Below are positions 48,118-56,717 of a stretch of DNA of 64,000 nt, one piece after another. Made by a program: the position numbers and the translations under genes. The notes under the pieces were generated by a model, which saw only the letters and a list, made by a program, of their open reading frames with translations, did no database searches and was not told the DNA's origin. The stretch comes from Prescottella agglutinans (GTDB lineage Bacteria; Actinomycetota; Actinomycetes; Mycobacteriales; Mycobacteriaceae), in NCBI RefSeq assembly GCF_004011865.1, contig NZ_RKLP01000004.1, forward strand, positions 62,001-126,000. Direction: 5' to 3'. Each line of letters opens with the position of its first letter. The first letter of the stretch is position 1.

Positions 48118-48139
48118 GCTGCTCACCTGGCTGAGCAGC
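48118..48139 (+). promoter_or_regulatory. Leader hairpin before hydrolase RBS
   Basis: GCTGCTCA-cctggc-TGAGCAGC is a perfect 8-bp stem ending just before the AGGAGG site of the hydrolase gene. It might limit access to the ribosome site or stabilise the message. Confidence 0.4.
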
Positions 48140-48155
48140 GGCTTCAGGAGGCGAT

Positions 48156-49193
48156 ATGAGCGACTCTCGCACGCGCATGCTCCGCCCGGTGCCCGACACC
48201 GAGCCGCGGCTAGCATTCCGCACCATCCACGGATACCGGCGCGCGTTCCGCATCGCCGGCGAGGGGCCCGCGGTCCTCCTGCTGCACGGTATCGGCGACA
48301 ACTCGTCGACCTGGAGCGAGATCATCCCGCACCTGGCGCAGAACTACACGGTCGTCGCGCCCGATCTCCTGGGCCACGGCCGCTCCGACAAGCCCCGGGC
48401 CGACTACTCGGTGGCCGCGTACGCGAACGGGATGCGCGATCTGCTGTCGGTGCTGGGCATCGACAAGGTCACAGTGGTCGGGCACTCGCTCGGCGGCGGC
48501 GTCGCGATGCAGTTCGCGTACCAGTTCCCGCACATGGTCGAGCGTCTGGTGCTGGTGTCGGCGGGCGGCGTGACGAGGGACGTGCACCCGCTGCTGCGAC
48601 TGATCTCGATGCCCGTGGTGAACGAGGCCCTCAAGCTGCTCCGGATTCCCGGCGCGATGACGGCGGTCCGCGCGGTCGGCGAGGTGATCTCGAGTGTCCA
48701 CGGCTCGCCGCTGCGGCCCGGCACGATGCTGCACGACACCCCCGACCTGGTCCGGGTCCTCGGCGAGCTGCCCGACCCCACCGCGTACGAGGCGTATCTG
48801 CGGACGCTGCGATCCGTCGTCGACTGGCGCGGGCAGGTGGTGACGATGCTCGACCGCTGCTATCTCACCGAGAACCTCCCGGTGCAGCTCATCTGGGGTG
48901 AACGCGACTCGGTGATCCCCGTCAGCCACGCCCGCCTCGCGCATTCGGCGATGCCGGGCTCGCACCTCGAGATCTTCGAGGACGCCGGCCACTTCCCGTT
49001 CCGGGACGACCCGCTCCGCTTCCTCAGTGTCGTCGAGAACTTCCTCACGACGACCACCCCACTCGAGTTCGACGAAGGCCGCTGGCGCAACCTGCTGATG
49101 AACGGCGTCGGAGAGGGCGCCATCACGGGCGGACCCGAGACCCGAATGGCGGTGCTCGACGCGATGGGTTCCGACGAGCGCAGCGCCACCTGA
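48156..49193 (+). CDS. Alpha/beta hydrolase (Rv2715-like)
   Basis: 345 residues from ATG 48156, with AGGAGG. The fold is canonical: oxyanion L-L-H-G-I-G-D-N-S near 44, nucleophile V-V-G-H-S-L-G-G-G-V near 107-116 (Ser in G-H-S-L-G), Asp in W-G-E-R-D-S-V-I-P near 250 and His in A-G-H-F-P-F near 279. It is probably a soluble esterase or epoxide-hydrolase-like enzyme. The substrate is unknown. The preceding palindrome suggests a dedicated regulator. Confidence 0.87.
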   Translation: MSDSRTRMLRPVPDTEPRLAFRTIHGYRRAFRIAGEGPAVLLLHGIGDNSSTWSEIIPHLAQNYTVVAPDLLGHGRSDKPRADYSVAAYANGMRDLLSVLGIDKVTVVGHSLGGGVAMQFAYQFPHMVERLVLVSAGGVTRDVHPLLRLISMPVVNEALKLLRIPGAMTAVRAVGEVISSVHGSPLRPGTMLHDTPDLVRVLGELPDPTAYEAYLRTLRSVVDWRGQVVTMLDRCYLTENLPVQLIWGERDSVIPVSHARLAHSAMPGSHLEIFEDAGHFPFRDDPLRFLSVVENFLTTTTPLEFDEGRWRNLLMNGVGEGAITGGPETRMAVLDAMGSDERSAT

Positions 49194-49195
49194 GC

Positions 49196-49423
49196 TCAGC
49201 CGAACAGCTCCGCCAGCACCGCGACGCGTCGGGGCGCGTTGTCGGGCGAGAGGCGCCGGCCGCGGGACAGCACGCACATCCCGTGCAGCGCACTCCAGAA
49301 GACCTCGGCCTGGGTCTCGACGTCCCGAGTGGGCGCCGCCCCGACCGCTGACACCAGCACCGCAAAGGCCTCGCGCAGCTCCGGCGGCGTCGAGTCGTCC
49401 GCGAACCACGTCTGCCGAAAGGA
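49196..49423 (-). pseudogene. C-terminal remnant of a TetR-family regulator
   Basis: About 75 residues resemble the WHG/TetR_C ligand domain end: F-A-D-D-S-T-P-P-E-L-R-E-A-F-A-V-L-V-S-A-V, E-V-F-W-S-A-L-H-G-M-C-V-L-S-R-G, ending F-G-stop. No HTH lies upstream: that DNA belongs to the divergent DUF4267 gene, whose ribosome site begins where similarity ends. A deletion or fusion is inferred. Confidence 0.65.
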
Positions 49424-49429
49424 GGTCAC

Positions 49430-49798
49430 ATGCTCTCGTGGATCGGACTCGTCATCAGCTGGATCGGCGCGCTCGGGATCATCGGGATCGGCGTCGCCTA
49501 CCTCGCCAAGAACGAAGGAAACGCCGCGGGGTTCGGCCTGCCCACCAGCCCCGCACCCGAGGCACGCGGCTGGTGGCAGGTCAAGGGAATCCGGGACGTC
49601 GCCGCGGGCATGCTGGTGATCGTCTTCAGCTTCGCCGCGCGTGACCAGCTCGCCCTGCTGATCCTGATACTGGCCGTCATCCCCGTCGGCGACATGCTCA
49701 TCATCCTCGGCAACAAGGGAAACCGTAAGGCCGCGTACGGAATCCACGGAACCACCGCGCTCGCGATGATCCTCGCCGGCATCCTGCTCACCGTGTGA
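49430..49798 (+). CDS. DUF4267 small membrane protein
   Basis: 122 residues from ATG 49430, behind AAAGGAGG. About four membrane helices (L-S-W-I-G-L-V-I-S-W-I-G-A-L, M-L-V-I-V-F-S-F-A, A-L-L-I-L-I-L-A-V-I-P-V-G-D-M-L-I-I-L, A-L-A-M-I-L-A-G-I-L) with the DUF4267 stretch G-F-G-L-P-T-S-P and W-W-Q-V-K-G-I-R-D. Such proteins are often next to TetR regulators; here only the TetR remnant is left on the other strand, so its control may be lost. Function unknown. Confidence 0.85.
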   Translation: MLSWIGLVISWIGALGIIGIGVAYLAKNEGNAAGFGLPTSPAPEARGWWQVKGIRDVAAGMLVIVFSFAARDQLALLILILAVIPVGDMLIILGNKGNRKAAYGIHGTTALAMILAGILLTV

Positions 49799-49828
49799 CA
49801 ACTTCGCCGACCAGAGCAGGAGATCGCA

Positions 49829-49930
49829 ATGATCGACATGACGAATCCCGGACACGCAGTGTCCGTGCCATCGACCGCAACGCGACGCTTCCACACTGAC
49901 CTGGTGCAGGGCCCGTCCGGCGACCGATAG
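49829..49930 (+). CDS. 33-residue small ORF between DUF4267 and helicase
   Basis: M-I-D-M-T-N-P-G-H-A-V-S-V-P-S-T-A-T-R-R-F... from ATG 49829 with AGGAG six bases upstream; the stop is nine bases before the helicase ATG. It could be a leader peptide or the N-terminal remnant of a lost gene, perhaps a deletion mate of the TetR fragment. Coding is unproven. Confidence 0.35.
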   Translation: MIDMTNPGHAVSVPSTATRRFHTDLVQGPSGDR

Positions 49931-49939
49931 CCTGTATCG

Positions 49940-52444
49940 ATGCTCCTCACAGACCTCGTGCCCGCCAGCCCCGACGCCGACGCCCTGTTCGACGCCTTCA
50001 CGTCGTGGACGAGCGAACGCGGCCTGCAGCTGTATCCGGCGCAGGAAGAGGCGCTCATGGAGCTGGTCTCCGGGGCGAACGTCATCCTGGCCACCCCCAC
50101 CGGCTCCGGCAAGTCGATGGTGGCGCTCGGTGCGCATTTCTTCGCGCTCGCCGAGGGACGGCGCACGTTCTACACCGCGCCCATCAAGGCGCTGGTCAGC
50201 GAGAAGTTCTTCGCGCTGTGCGAGGTGTTCGGCGCCGACAACGTCGGGATGATGACCGGAGACGCGTCGGTGAACTCGTCGGCGCCGATCATCTGCGCGA
50301 CCGCCGAGATCGTCGCGAATCTGGCTCTGCGCGAGGGCGCGGGCTCCGACATCGGCCAGGTCGTGATGGACGAGTTCCACTTCTACTCCGAGCCGGATCG
50401 AGGCTGGGCGTGGCAGGTGCCGCTGATCGAGTTGCCGCAGGCCCAGTTCCTGCTGATGTCGGCGACGCTCGGCGACGTCACGCACCTGCGTGACGACCTC
50501 ACCCGCCGGACCGGACGCCCGACGACGGAGGTGTCAGGCTCCGAACGTCCTGTACCGCTGCACTTCTCGTACTCGCAGACCCCGATCGGCGAGGAGATCG
50601 AGGAGCTCGTCACCACGCACCAGGCGCCGGTGTACGTCGTGCACTTCACCCAGGCGGCCGCGCTCGAGCGCGCGCAGGCGCTGACGAGTGTCAACCTGTG
50701 CAGCCGCGCCGAGAAGGACGCGATCGCCGAGGCGATCGGGGCGTTCCGGTTCACCACGGGCTTCGGAAAGACGTTGTCGCGTCTGGTCCGTCACGGCATC
50801 GGCGTCCATCACGCCGGCATGCTGCCCAAGTACCGCCGGCTCATCGAACGCCTGGCGCAGGACGGCCTGCTCAAGGTCATCTGCGGCACCGACACGCTCG
50901 GCGTCGGCATCAACGTGCCGATCCGCACGGTGCTGCTGACGGGCCTGACGAAGTTCGACGGCACCCGCACCCGGCAGTTGCGGGCGCGGGAGTTCCACCA
51001 GATCGCCGGGCGCGCGGGCCGGGCCGGCTACGACACGATGGGCACGGTCGTGGTGCAGGCGCCCGAGCACGAGATCGAGAACGTGCGGGCGCTGGCGAAG
51101 GCGGGCGACGACCCGAAGAAGCGTCGGAAGGTGCAGCGCAAGAAGGCGCCCGAGGGGTTCGTGTCGTGGGGTGAGGGCACGTTCGACAAGCTGATCGTGG
51201 CGTCTCCCGAGCCGCTCGTCTCCCGGTTCTCGGTGAGCAACTCGATGCTGCTCAACGTGATCGCCCGCCCCGGCAACTGCTTCCAGGCCATGCGGCATCT
51301 GCTCGAGGACAACCACGAGCCGCGCCCGGCGCAGCGCCGGCACATCCTCAAGGCGATCCGGCTCTACCGGGGCCTGCTGCAGGCGGGCATCGTGCAGCAA
51401 CTCGACGAGCCCGACGAGTACGGCCGCATGGCCCGGCTGACGGTGGACCTGCAGCGCGACTTCGCGCTCAATCAGCCGCTGTCGCCGTTCGCGCTCGCCT
51501 CGCTGGAACTGCTCGATCCCGAATCCCCCAGCTACGCACTCGACGTCGTGTCGATCATCGAGTCGACGCTCGACGATCCGCGGCAGATCCTCATGGCGCA
51601 GCAGCACGCGGCGCGCGGCGAGGCGGTGGCCGAGATGAAGGCGGACGGCATCGAGTACGAGGAGCGGATGGAGCTTCTCGAGGAGATCACGTGGCCGAAG
51701 CCGCTGGCGGACATCCTCTTCCCGGCGTTCGAGACGTACCGTGCCGGGCATCCGTGGATGAGCGAGTTCGCCCTCTCCCCCAAGTCCGTGGTCCGCGACA
51801 TGGTGGAGCGGTCGATGACGTTCGCCGAACTCGTCAGCCACTACGGCCTCGCCCGCTCCGAGGGCCTGGTGCTGCGCTACCTCGCGGACGCGTATCGCGC
51901 ACTGCGGCAGACGGTTCCGGCAGAGGCCCGGACCGAGGAACTCGAGGATCTCACCGAATGGCTGGGTGAGCTGATCCGCCAGGTGGATTCGAGCCTGCTC
52001 GACGAGTGGGAGCAGCTCACCAACCCGGGCGCCGAGTCCGACGACCAGCAGGTCGCGTTCGGCGCCGACACGCCGCGGCCGATCACCGCGAACACCCGCG
52101 CCTTCAAGGTGATGGTCCGCAACGCGATGTTCCGCCGCGTCGAGTTGGCGTCCCGGCAGCGGTGGGACGACCTCGCCGAACTCGGTGACGGCCTCGACGC
52201 CGACGACTGGGCCGACCTCCTGGAGCTGTACTTCGACGAGTACGACGAGATCGGGACCGGCCCGTCCGCCCGCGGCCCGCTGCTGTTCCAGGTCACCGTG
52301 GAGCCGACGCTGTGGCGCGTCCGACAGGTCCTCGAGGACCCGAACGGCGACCACGGCTGGGCGCTGCTCGGCGAGGTCAACCTCGCCGAATCCGACGCGG
52401 CCGGCGAGGTGGTGTTCGACGAGTTCGAGGTGGCCGAGGGCTGA
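49940..52444 (+). CDS. DEAD/DEAH-box helicase with DUF3516 domain
   Basis: 834 residues. Motif I A-T-P-T-G-S-G-K-S-M (~residues 52-61), the Ia region P-I-K-A-L-V near 79, motif II V-V-M-D-E-F-H-F-Y near 139 (D-E-F-H variant), motif III M-S-A-T-L-G-D near 173, motif V G-V-G-I-N-V-P near 319 and motif VI Q-I-A-G-R-A-G-R-A-G near 354. The second half (~420-834) is DUF3516. The Ski2-like layout suggests an RNA or DNA helicase; the actinobacterial family has no defined substrate. It is a separate gene from HelY. The start lies directly after a 33-residue small ORF. Confidence 0.9.
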   Translation: MLLTDLVPASPDADALFDAFTSWTSERGLQLYPAQEEALMELVSGANVILATPTGSGKSMVALGAHFFALAEGRRTFYTAPIKALVSEKFFALCEVFGADNVGMMTGDASVNSSAPIICATAEIVANLALREGAGSDIGQVVMDEFHFYSEPDRGWAWQVPLIELPQAQFLLMSATLGDVTHLRDDLTRRTGRPTTEVSGSERPVPLHFSYSQTPIGEEIEELVTTHQAPVYVVHFTQAAALERAQALTSVNLCSRAEKDAIAEAIGAFRFTTGFGKTLSRLVRHGIGVHHAGMLPKYRRLIERLAQDGLLKVICGTDTLGVGINVPIRTVLLTGLTKFDGTRTRQLRAREFHQIAGRAGRAGYDTMGTVVVQAPEHEIENVRALAKAGDDPKKRRKVQRKKAPEGFVSWGEGTFDKLIVASPEPLVSRFSVSNSMLLNVIARPGNCFQAMRHLLEDNHEPRPAQRRHILKAIRLYRGLLQAGIVQQLDEPDEYGRMARLTVDLQRDFALNQPLSPFALASLELLDPESPSYALDVVSIIESTLDDPRQILMAQQHAARGEAVAEMKADGIEYEERMELLEEITWPKPLADILFPAFETYRAGHPWMSEFALSPKSVVRDMVERSMTFAELVSHYGLARSEGLVLRYLADAYRALRQTVPAEARTEELEDLTEWLGELIRQVDSSLLDEWEQLTNPGAESDDQQVAFGADTPRPITANTRAFKVMVRNAMFRRVELASRQRWDDLAELGDGLDADDWADLLELYFDEYDEIGTGPSARGPLLFQVTVEPTLWRVRQVLEDPNGDHGWALLGEVNLAESDAAGEVVFDEFEVAEG

Positions 52445-52491
52445 GGCGCGTTCACAGCGCAGACACACCACCTGGTCGGTACTGTTCCCCT

Positions 52492-53148
52492 ATGTCTGAC
52501 ATCGTGATCGGGATCCTGGCCGTTTTCGTCGGCGCGGTGTTCTGTTTCCGCGGCGTGCCGGCGATGCGGTTCGTCATCGCGCTGTGGGGCGCGTTCGCGG
52601 GCCTCAATCTGGGCGCCGGACTGGTGTCCGCGATCACCGGCGACGATTACCTCGCCACCTTCCTCGGCTGGTTGGTGGGCATCCTCGTCGCCGTCCTGTT
52701 CGCCGTGCTGTCCTACCTGTACTACGCGGTGGCGGTGACGCTGACGATGGCGTCGGTCGGATTCGCCCTCGGCTCCGCCGGGATGGCCGCGCTCGGAGTG
52801 ACCTGGAACTGGGTGGTGATCACCGTCGGCGTCGTCGTCGGCGTGGCGCTGGCGGTCCTCGCGCTGGCGGTGGACCTGCCGGCGGTGCTGCTCGTCGTGG
52901 TCAGCGTCCTCGGCGGCGCGGTCACGATCGTCGGCGGCGTGATGCTGCTCGCCGGCACCCTCGACACCACGGACTTCGACGAGCCGACCCTCACCGCCGA
53001 CGTCACGCACGACTGGTGGTGGTACGCACTGTATGTGGCACTCGTCGTCGCCGGTGCGGTCGCGCAGACCCGGGCGCTCGGGCGGGAGCGGTCGCTGCGC
53101 GACCAGTGGCGGACCGCCGACGCTCAGCCCGTCCCCTCCAACACGTAG
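52492..53148 (+). CDS. DUF4203 membrane protein
   Basis: 218 residues from ATG 52492. About seven hydrophobic segments are packed with few loops (I-V-I-G-I-L-A-V-F-V-G-A-V-F-C, F-V-I-A-L-W-G-A-F-A-G-L, V-V-I-T-V-G-V-V-V-G-V-A-L, A-V-L-L-V-V-V-S-V-L-G-G-A), the DUF4203/TMEM198-like pattern, then a basic tail (R-A-L-G-R-E-R-S-L-R-D-Q-W-R). No catalytic motif. It follows the helicase by ~47 bases and may share its transcript. A bidirectional terminator follows. Confidence 0.83.
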   Translation: MSDIVIGILAVFVGAVFCFRGVPAMRFVIALWGAFAGLNLGAGLVSAITGDDYLATFLGWLVGILVAVLFAVLSYLYYAVAVTLTMASVGFALGSAGMAALGVTWNWVVITVGVVVGVALAVLALAVDLPAVLLVVVSVLGGAVTIVGGVMLLAGTLDTTDFDEPTLTADVTHDWWWYALYVALVVAGAVAQTRALGRERSLRDQWRTADAQPVPSNT

Positions 53149-53166
53149 TCGGCCCCGTAGACGCCG

Positions 53167-53227
53167 TCGGGCTGTTACTGCGACATCCGCCGAGAGGCGC
53201 CCGCAGCAACAGCCCGATGAAGCGTCC
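53167..53227. terminator. Bidirectional terminator between DUF4203 and DUF5997 genes
   Basis: TCGGGCTGTTACTGCG (53167-53182) pairs with 53212-53227 with one mismatch, around a 29-base loop that has its own small GCC/GGC hairpin. Confidence 0.6.
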
Positions 53228-53232
53228 GAACG

Positions 53233-53664
53233 CTAGGCCGACGGCTTGAACGGTCCCGCGTTGCGCGGCTTGCGGTTCGACTCCTCACGCTTGGTGGCAT
53301 GCAGTTCCTTGACGCGCTGCTCCTCCTTGCGGACCTCGACGAAGCTGGTCCGCTCGGCGACGAGCCAGTCGGGCTGGTCGGCGAGGAGCGCGTCGATCTG
53401 CGCGGTGGTGAGCGCCTCGGCGATCCCGCCGCGGGCGAGTCCGGCGATGGAGACGCCGAGCTTGGCGGCCACGACGTTCTTGGGGTGCGGTCCGTCCTTG
53501 CGGAGCGCGACGAGCCACTCCGGCGGGTTGGTCTGCCATTCGTTCAACTCGTCGCGCGAGACCACGCCGTCCTGGAACTCGGCGGGGGTGGCCTGGAGGT
53601 ACACACCCAGCTTCTTCGCGGCGGTTGCCGGCTTCATCGTCTGGGGGGTCTTCTGCGACGTCAT
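53233..53664 (-). CDS. DUF5997 protein
   Basis: 143 residues from ATG 53664. The protein is helical and basic at the end (K-R-E-E-S-N-R-K-P-R), with K-P-A-T-A-A-K-K-L-G-V-Y-L near 11-23 and the conserved L-N-E-W-Q-T-N-P-P-E-W-L near 40-51 (DUF5997). It is divergent from the LysR-effector-domain gene with a ~70-base gap, a pair conserved in many actinobacteria. I infer a joint role; function unknown. Confidence 0.85.
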   Translation of the reverse strand: MTSQKTPQTMKPATAAKKLGVYLQATPAEFQDGVVSRDELNEWQTNPPEWLVALRKDGPHPKNVVAAKLGVSIAGLARGGIAEALTTAQIDALLADQPDWLVAERTSFVEVRKEEQRVKELHATKREESNRKPRNAGPFKPSA

Positions 53665-53737
53665 ACGTCAAGGGTAACGAGCCTGCCCCGCGCGGCCGCA
53701 CCGGTGGCTCCCCACGGGCGGCGGGTAGCCTGACCGG

Positions 53738-54475
53738 GTGACCGAGGCGACTGATTCCCGACCGTTCCGGCTCGCGTACGTCCCCGGTGTCACCCCCGCG
53801 AAGTGGGTCCGCATCTGGGGTGAGCGGGTCACCGACACACCGCTCGAACTGGTCGCGGTCGACGCCGCCGACGCGACGGCCGCGCTACGCGAGGACCGCG
53901 CCGACGCCGCGCTGCTCCGACTGCCCGTGGACCGCGACGGGCTGAGCGTGATCGCGCTGTACGAGGAGATTCCGGTGGTCTTGGTGCCGAAGGACCACGT
54001 GGTCACCGCCGCCGACGAGGTGTCCGCCGCCGACCTGGCGGACGAGATCGTGCTGCATCCGCACGACGACACGCTCGAGTGGCAGGCTCGACCGGGCACC
54101 CCGGCACTGCACCGTCCGGACACGACCGGCGACGCTGTCGAACTCGTCGCGGCCGGGGTGGGTGTGCTGGTGGTGCCCCAGTCCCTCGCCCGACTGCACC
54201 ACCGCAAGGACCTGACGTACCGCACCGTCAACGACGGCCCGCTCTCCCCCGTTGCCCTGGCCTGGGCAACCACGGCCACGACCGACCTGGTGGAGGAGTT
54301 CGTCGGCATCGTGCGCGGGCGCAGCGCCAACAGCTCCCGCGGCCATGGCGCGCCCGAACCGGCGCCCAAGCGCACCGCGTCCCAGAAGGCGGCGGCCAGA
54401 CGCGCCGCCCGGGCGGAGGCGGGCAAGGTGCCGCCACCACGAAAACCTCAGAAGGCGCGGCGCGGCAAGCGCTGA
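53738..54475 (+). CDS. LysR substrate-binding-domain protein lacking HTH
   Basis: 245 residues from GTG 53738. The start R-L-A-Y-V-P-G-V-T-P-A-K-W (~9-21) already belongs to a LysR effector fold; later parts include Y-E-E-I-P-V-V-L-V-P-K-D-H near 77-89 and A-A-G-V-G-V-L-V-V-P-Q-S near 139-150. No winged helix precedes it. The last ~45 residues are very basic (P-K-R-T-A-S-Q-K-A-A-A-R-R-A-A-R), possibly for binding nucleic acid. It pairs with the divergent DUF5997 gene. Ligand-binding role and partner are inferred. Confidence 0.82.
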   Translation: MTEATDSRPFRLAYVPGVTPAKWVRIWGERVTDTPLELVAVDAADATAALREDRADAALLRLPVDRDGLSVIALYEEIPVVLVPKDHVVTAADEVSAADLADEIVLHPHDDTLEWQARPGTPALHRPDTTGDAVELVAAGVGVLVVPQSLARLHHRKDLTYRTVNDGPLSPVALAWATTATTDLVEEFVGIVRGRSANSSRGHGAPEPAPKRTASQKAAARRAARAEAGKVPPPRKPQKARRGKR

Positions 54476-54481
54476 CGCGCG

Positions 54482-54523
54482 CGTGCGCGGCCACCGAGTC
54501 CGTCGACTCGACGACCGCGCACG
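54482..54523. terminator. Nested hairpin terminator
   Basis: CGTGCGCGG (54482-54490) pairs with CCGCGCACG (54515-54523), enclosing CGAGTC-cgtc-GACTCG (54495-54510). It lies between the convergent LysR-like and thiolase genes. Confidence 0.65.
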
Positions 54524-54539
54524 GGCGGCACAGCTGTCG

Positions 54540-55718
54540 TTACACCTCGAGGATCATGGCGATGCCCTGACCGCCGCCGCCGCACAGCGCGGCCGCACCC
54601 TTTCCGCCGCCCCGCGCCTTGAGCGAATGCGCCAGCGAAAGCGCGATGCGCGCACCGGACATGCCGACCGGGTGGCCGACCGCGATGGCGCCGCCGTTGA
54701 TGTTGACCTTCTCCGCGTCGACGCCGAGCTGCCGCACGGACGCGATCGCGACGCCGGCGAACGCCTCGTTGATCTCCAGCAGGTCGAGATCGGCGACGGT
54801 GGTGTCGTCGTCACGCTTCAACGCGGCTTCGATGGCGTTCGCGGGCTGGTGCAGCAGCGAGGTGTCCGGTCCCGCCACGAGGGCGTGCGAGCGGATCTCG
54901 GCGAGCCACTCGATACCGCGCTCGATCGCGAGTTCCTTGCGCATCACGACGACGGCCGCCGCACCGTCGGACAGCTGTGAGGACGCGCCGGCGGTGATGG
55001 TGCCGTCCTTCGCGAACGCCGGACGCAGCTTTCCGAGCGACTCCACGGTGGTCTGCGCGCGGATGCCCTCGTCCTCCGACACCGTGACGGTGCCCTTGCG
55101 GGAGGAGATTTCGACGGGTGCGATCTCGGCGGCGAACGCGCCGGACTCGGTCGCGGCGGCCGCGAGGCGGTGCGAGCGGGCGGCGAACTCGTCCTGCTCG
55201 GCGCGGGTGATGTTCTCCCCCGCCTGGTAGCGCTCGGTGGAGGCACCCATCGAGATGCCGTCGAACGCGCACGTCAGTGCGTCGCGGTCCAGCGCGTCCT
55301 CGAAACCGGTCGAGCCGTACTTCAGACCCTGACGGGCGCCGCGCACCACGTAGGGCGCGGCGGTCATCGACTCCATTCCTCCCGCCACCACGACGTCCGC
55401 GGCACCGGTGGCGATCAGCCGGTCGGCCTGCATGATCGCCTCGAGGCCGGACAGGCACAGGTTGTTGACGGTGGTCGCCGGGACGGTCATCGGCAGACCC
55501 GCCCCGACCGCCGCCTGGCGGGCCGGGTTCGGGCCCACGCCGGCCTGCACGACGGTCCCCATCACGACGGCGTCGACGCCGTCGGTACCTACCCCGGCCC
55601 GTTCGACCGCCGCCGCGATGGCGTGCGCGCCGAGATCCACCGCGGTCAGGGAGGCGAACGCCCCCGACAGCTTGCCGATCGGGGTCCGTGCCCCCGCAAC
55701 GATGACACTGGTGCTCAA
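54540..55718 (-). CDS. Acetyl-CoA C-acetyltransferase (thiolase)
   Basis: 392 residues from TTG 55718, giving M-S-T-S-V-I-V-A-G-A-R-T-P-I as in homologues, with AAGGAG nine bases upstream; ATG 55736 adds six residues and hides this site. Catalytic residues are all present: nucleophile Cys in N-N-L-C-L-S-G (~residue 88), His in N-I-N-G-G-A-I-A-V-G-H-P near 348, and the C-terminal A-A-L-C-G-G-G-G-Q-G (Cys near 379). It condenses two acetyl-CoA or cleaves 3-ketoacyl-CoA, so is biosynthetic or degradative. The pathway is not shown; no other fatty-acid gene is next to it. Confidence 0.94.
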   Translation of the reverse strand: MSTSVIVAGARTPIGKLSGAFASLTAVDLGAHAIAAAVERAGVGTDGVDAVVMGTVVQAGVGPNPARQAAVGAGLPMTVPATTVNNLCLSGLEAIMQADRLIATGAADVVVAGGMESMTAAPYVVRGARQGLKYGSTGFEDALDRDALTCAFDGISMGASTERYQAGENITRAEQDEFAARSHRLAAAATESGAFAAEIAPVEISSRKGTVTVSEDEGIRAQTTVESLGKLRPAFAKDGTITAGASSQLSDGAAAVVVMRKELAIERGIEWLAEIRSHALVAGPDTSLLHQPANAIEAALKRDDDTTVADLDLLEINEAFAGVAIASVRQLGVDAEKVNINGGAIAVGHPVGMSGARIALSLAHSLKARGGGKGAAALCGGGGQGIAMILEV

Positions 55719-55871
55719 GCCAGCCCACTCCTTCATCTCTGATCGATCTCGCGCGAGCACGCCCACCGAACGTGACGCGGCTCGCACCCGTGAATCTTCG
55801 CACCTGCAACCATCGATGTCTCCGCGAGCACCGGCATACGCCGCGCCCCCGCACGATCCGCGGACCGCGGG

Positions 55872-56657
55872 TCACATGCGGCAGGCCGAATCCAGCGTGA
55901 CGGTCCCGGGCGACAGCCCGTGCAGGTACGTGTTCAGAGAATGCGCGCAGCCGAGGCTCCAGCGGGCATAGGTCAGCGAATCGATCGCATAGCCCGTGTT
56001 GACGTGCTGGTAGTCGTCGACCGGGTCGCGGGGAAAGTACGGGACCGGGTCGACGATGTTGTAGATCCGCCACGACACGGTGCTGAGTTCCCCGTATCGC
56101 GCCGCGAAGTTCGAATCACCCACTTTCGGCGCCGCGTACGTCCACGCCTGGGGCTTCAGCGCCGAGTTCGCCGCGAGGTCTGCCACCAGGAGCGTCGACA
56201 GGGCGCCACCGAGACTGTGACCGGTCACGACCAGCGGCACGGCGGGGTCGATCGCCGACACGAGATCCCCCGTTCCGAGGGAGACCACGGGCTGCCCCGG
56301 TCGCATGGTGGCAATGGTGTCGTAGAGATCGAGGAAACCCTCGGCCACCTTCCCGCCGCCACTCACCTGCGTGAACGGGACCGGCGCCCAGTGCAGGTCG
56401 TCCACCCACTCGGCGGCGGTCGCGGTGCCGCGCAGCGCGATCACCTGGACCTTCGGTGTCCCGCCGGCCGCGAGGAACCCGAAGAACACCGGAGCCGATC
56501 CGGACACGTCGGTCATCTGGATCGTGCGGACGAGCGAGAAGCCCGCCGGCAGCGCCATCGACGCCGGGTTGACCACTCGAGGGGCGGCATAGAACTGGTC
56601 GTAGGCCGCTTCGACGAACGGTCCCCATCCGGCAGCGACTGCGGTGTCCATCGCCAT
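55872..56657 (-). CDS. Class 3 lipase-family protein
   Basis: 261 residues from ATG 56657, behind GAGGAGG. The lipase triad is visible: Ser148 in T-G-H-S-L-G-G-A, Asp203 in Y-N-I-V-D-P-V-P and His239 in G-C-A-H-S-L. An F-G-F-L-A segment and L-R-G-T-A-T-A-A-E-W near 75 are the family's oxyanion/lid region. No signal peptide is visible, so it is cytosolic or exported by another route. The substrate is probably a lipid ester. Confidence 0.88.
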   Translation of the reverse strand: MAMDTAVAAGWGPFVEAAYDQFYAAPRVVNPASMALPAGFSLVRTIQMTDVSGSAPVFFGFLAAGGTPKVQVIALRGTATAAEWVDDLHWAPVPFTQVSGGGKVAEGFLDLYDTIATMRPGQPVVSLGTGDLVSAIDPAVPLVVTGHSLGGALSTLLVADLAANSALKPQAWTYAAPKVGDSNFAARYGELSTVSWRIYNIVDPVPYFPRDPVDDYQHVNTGYAIDSLTYARWSLGCAHSLNTYLHGLSPGTVTLDSACRM

Positions 56658-56717
56658 CTCGCCTCCTCGCGACCATCCGATCATCCCGCGCCGCGGTGTT
56701 GCGTGGGATCGGAACGG

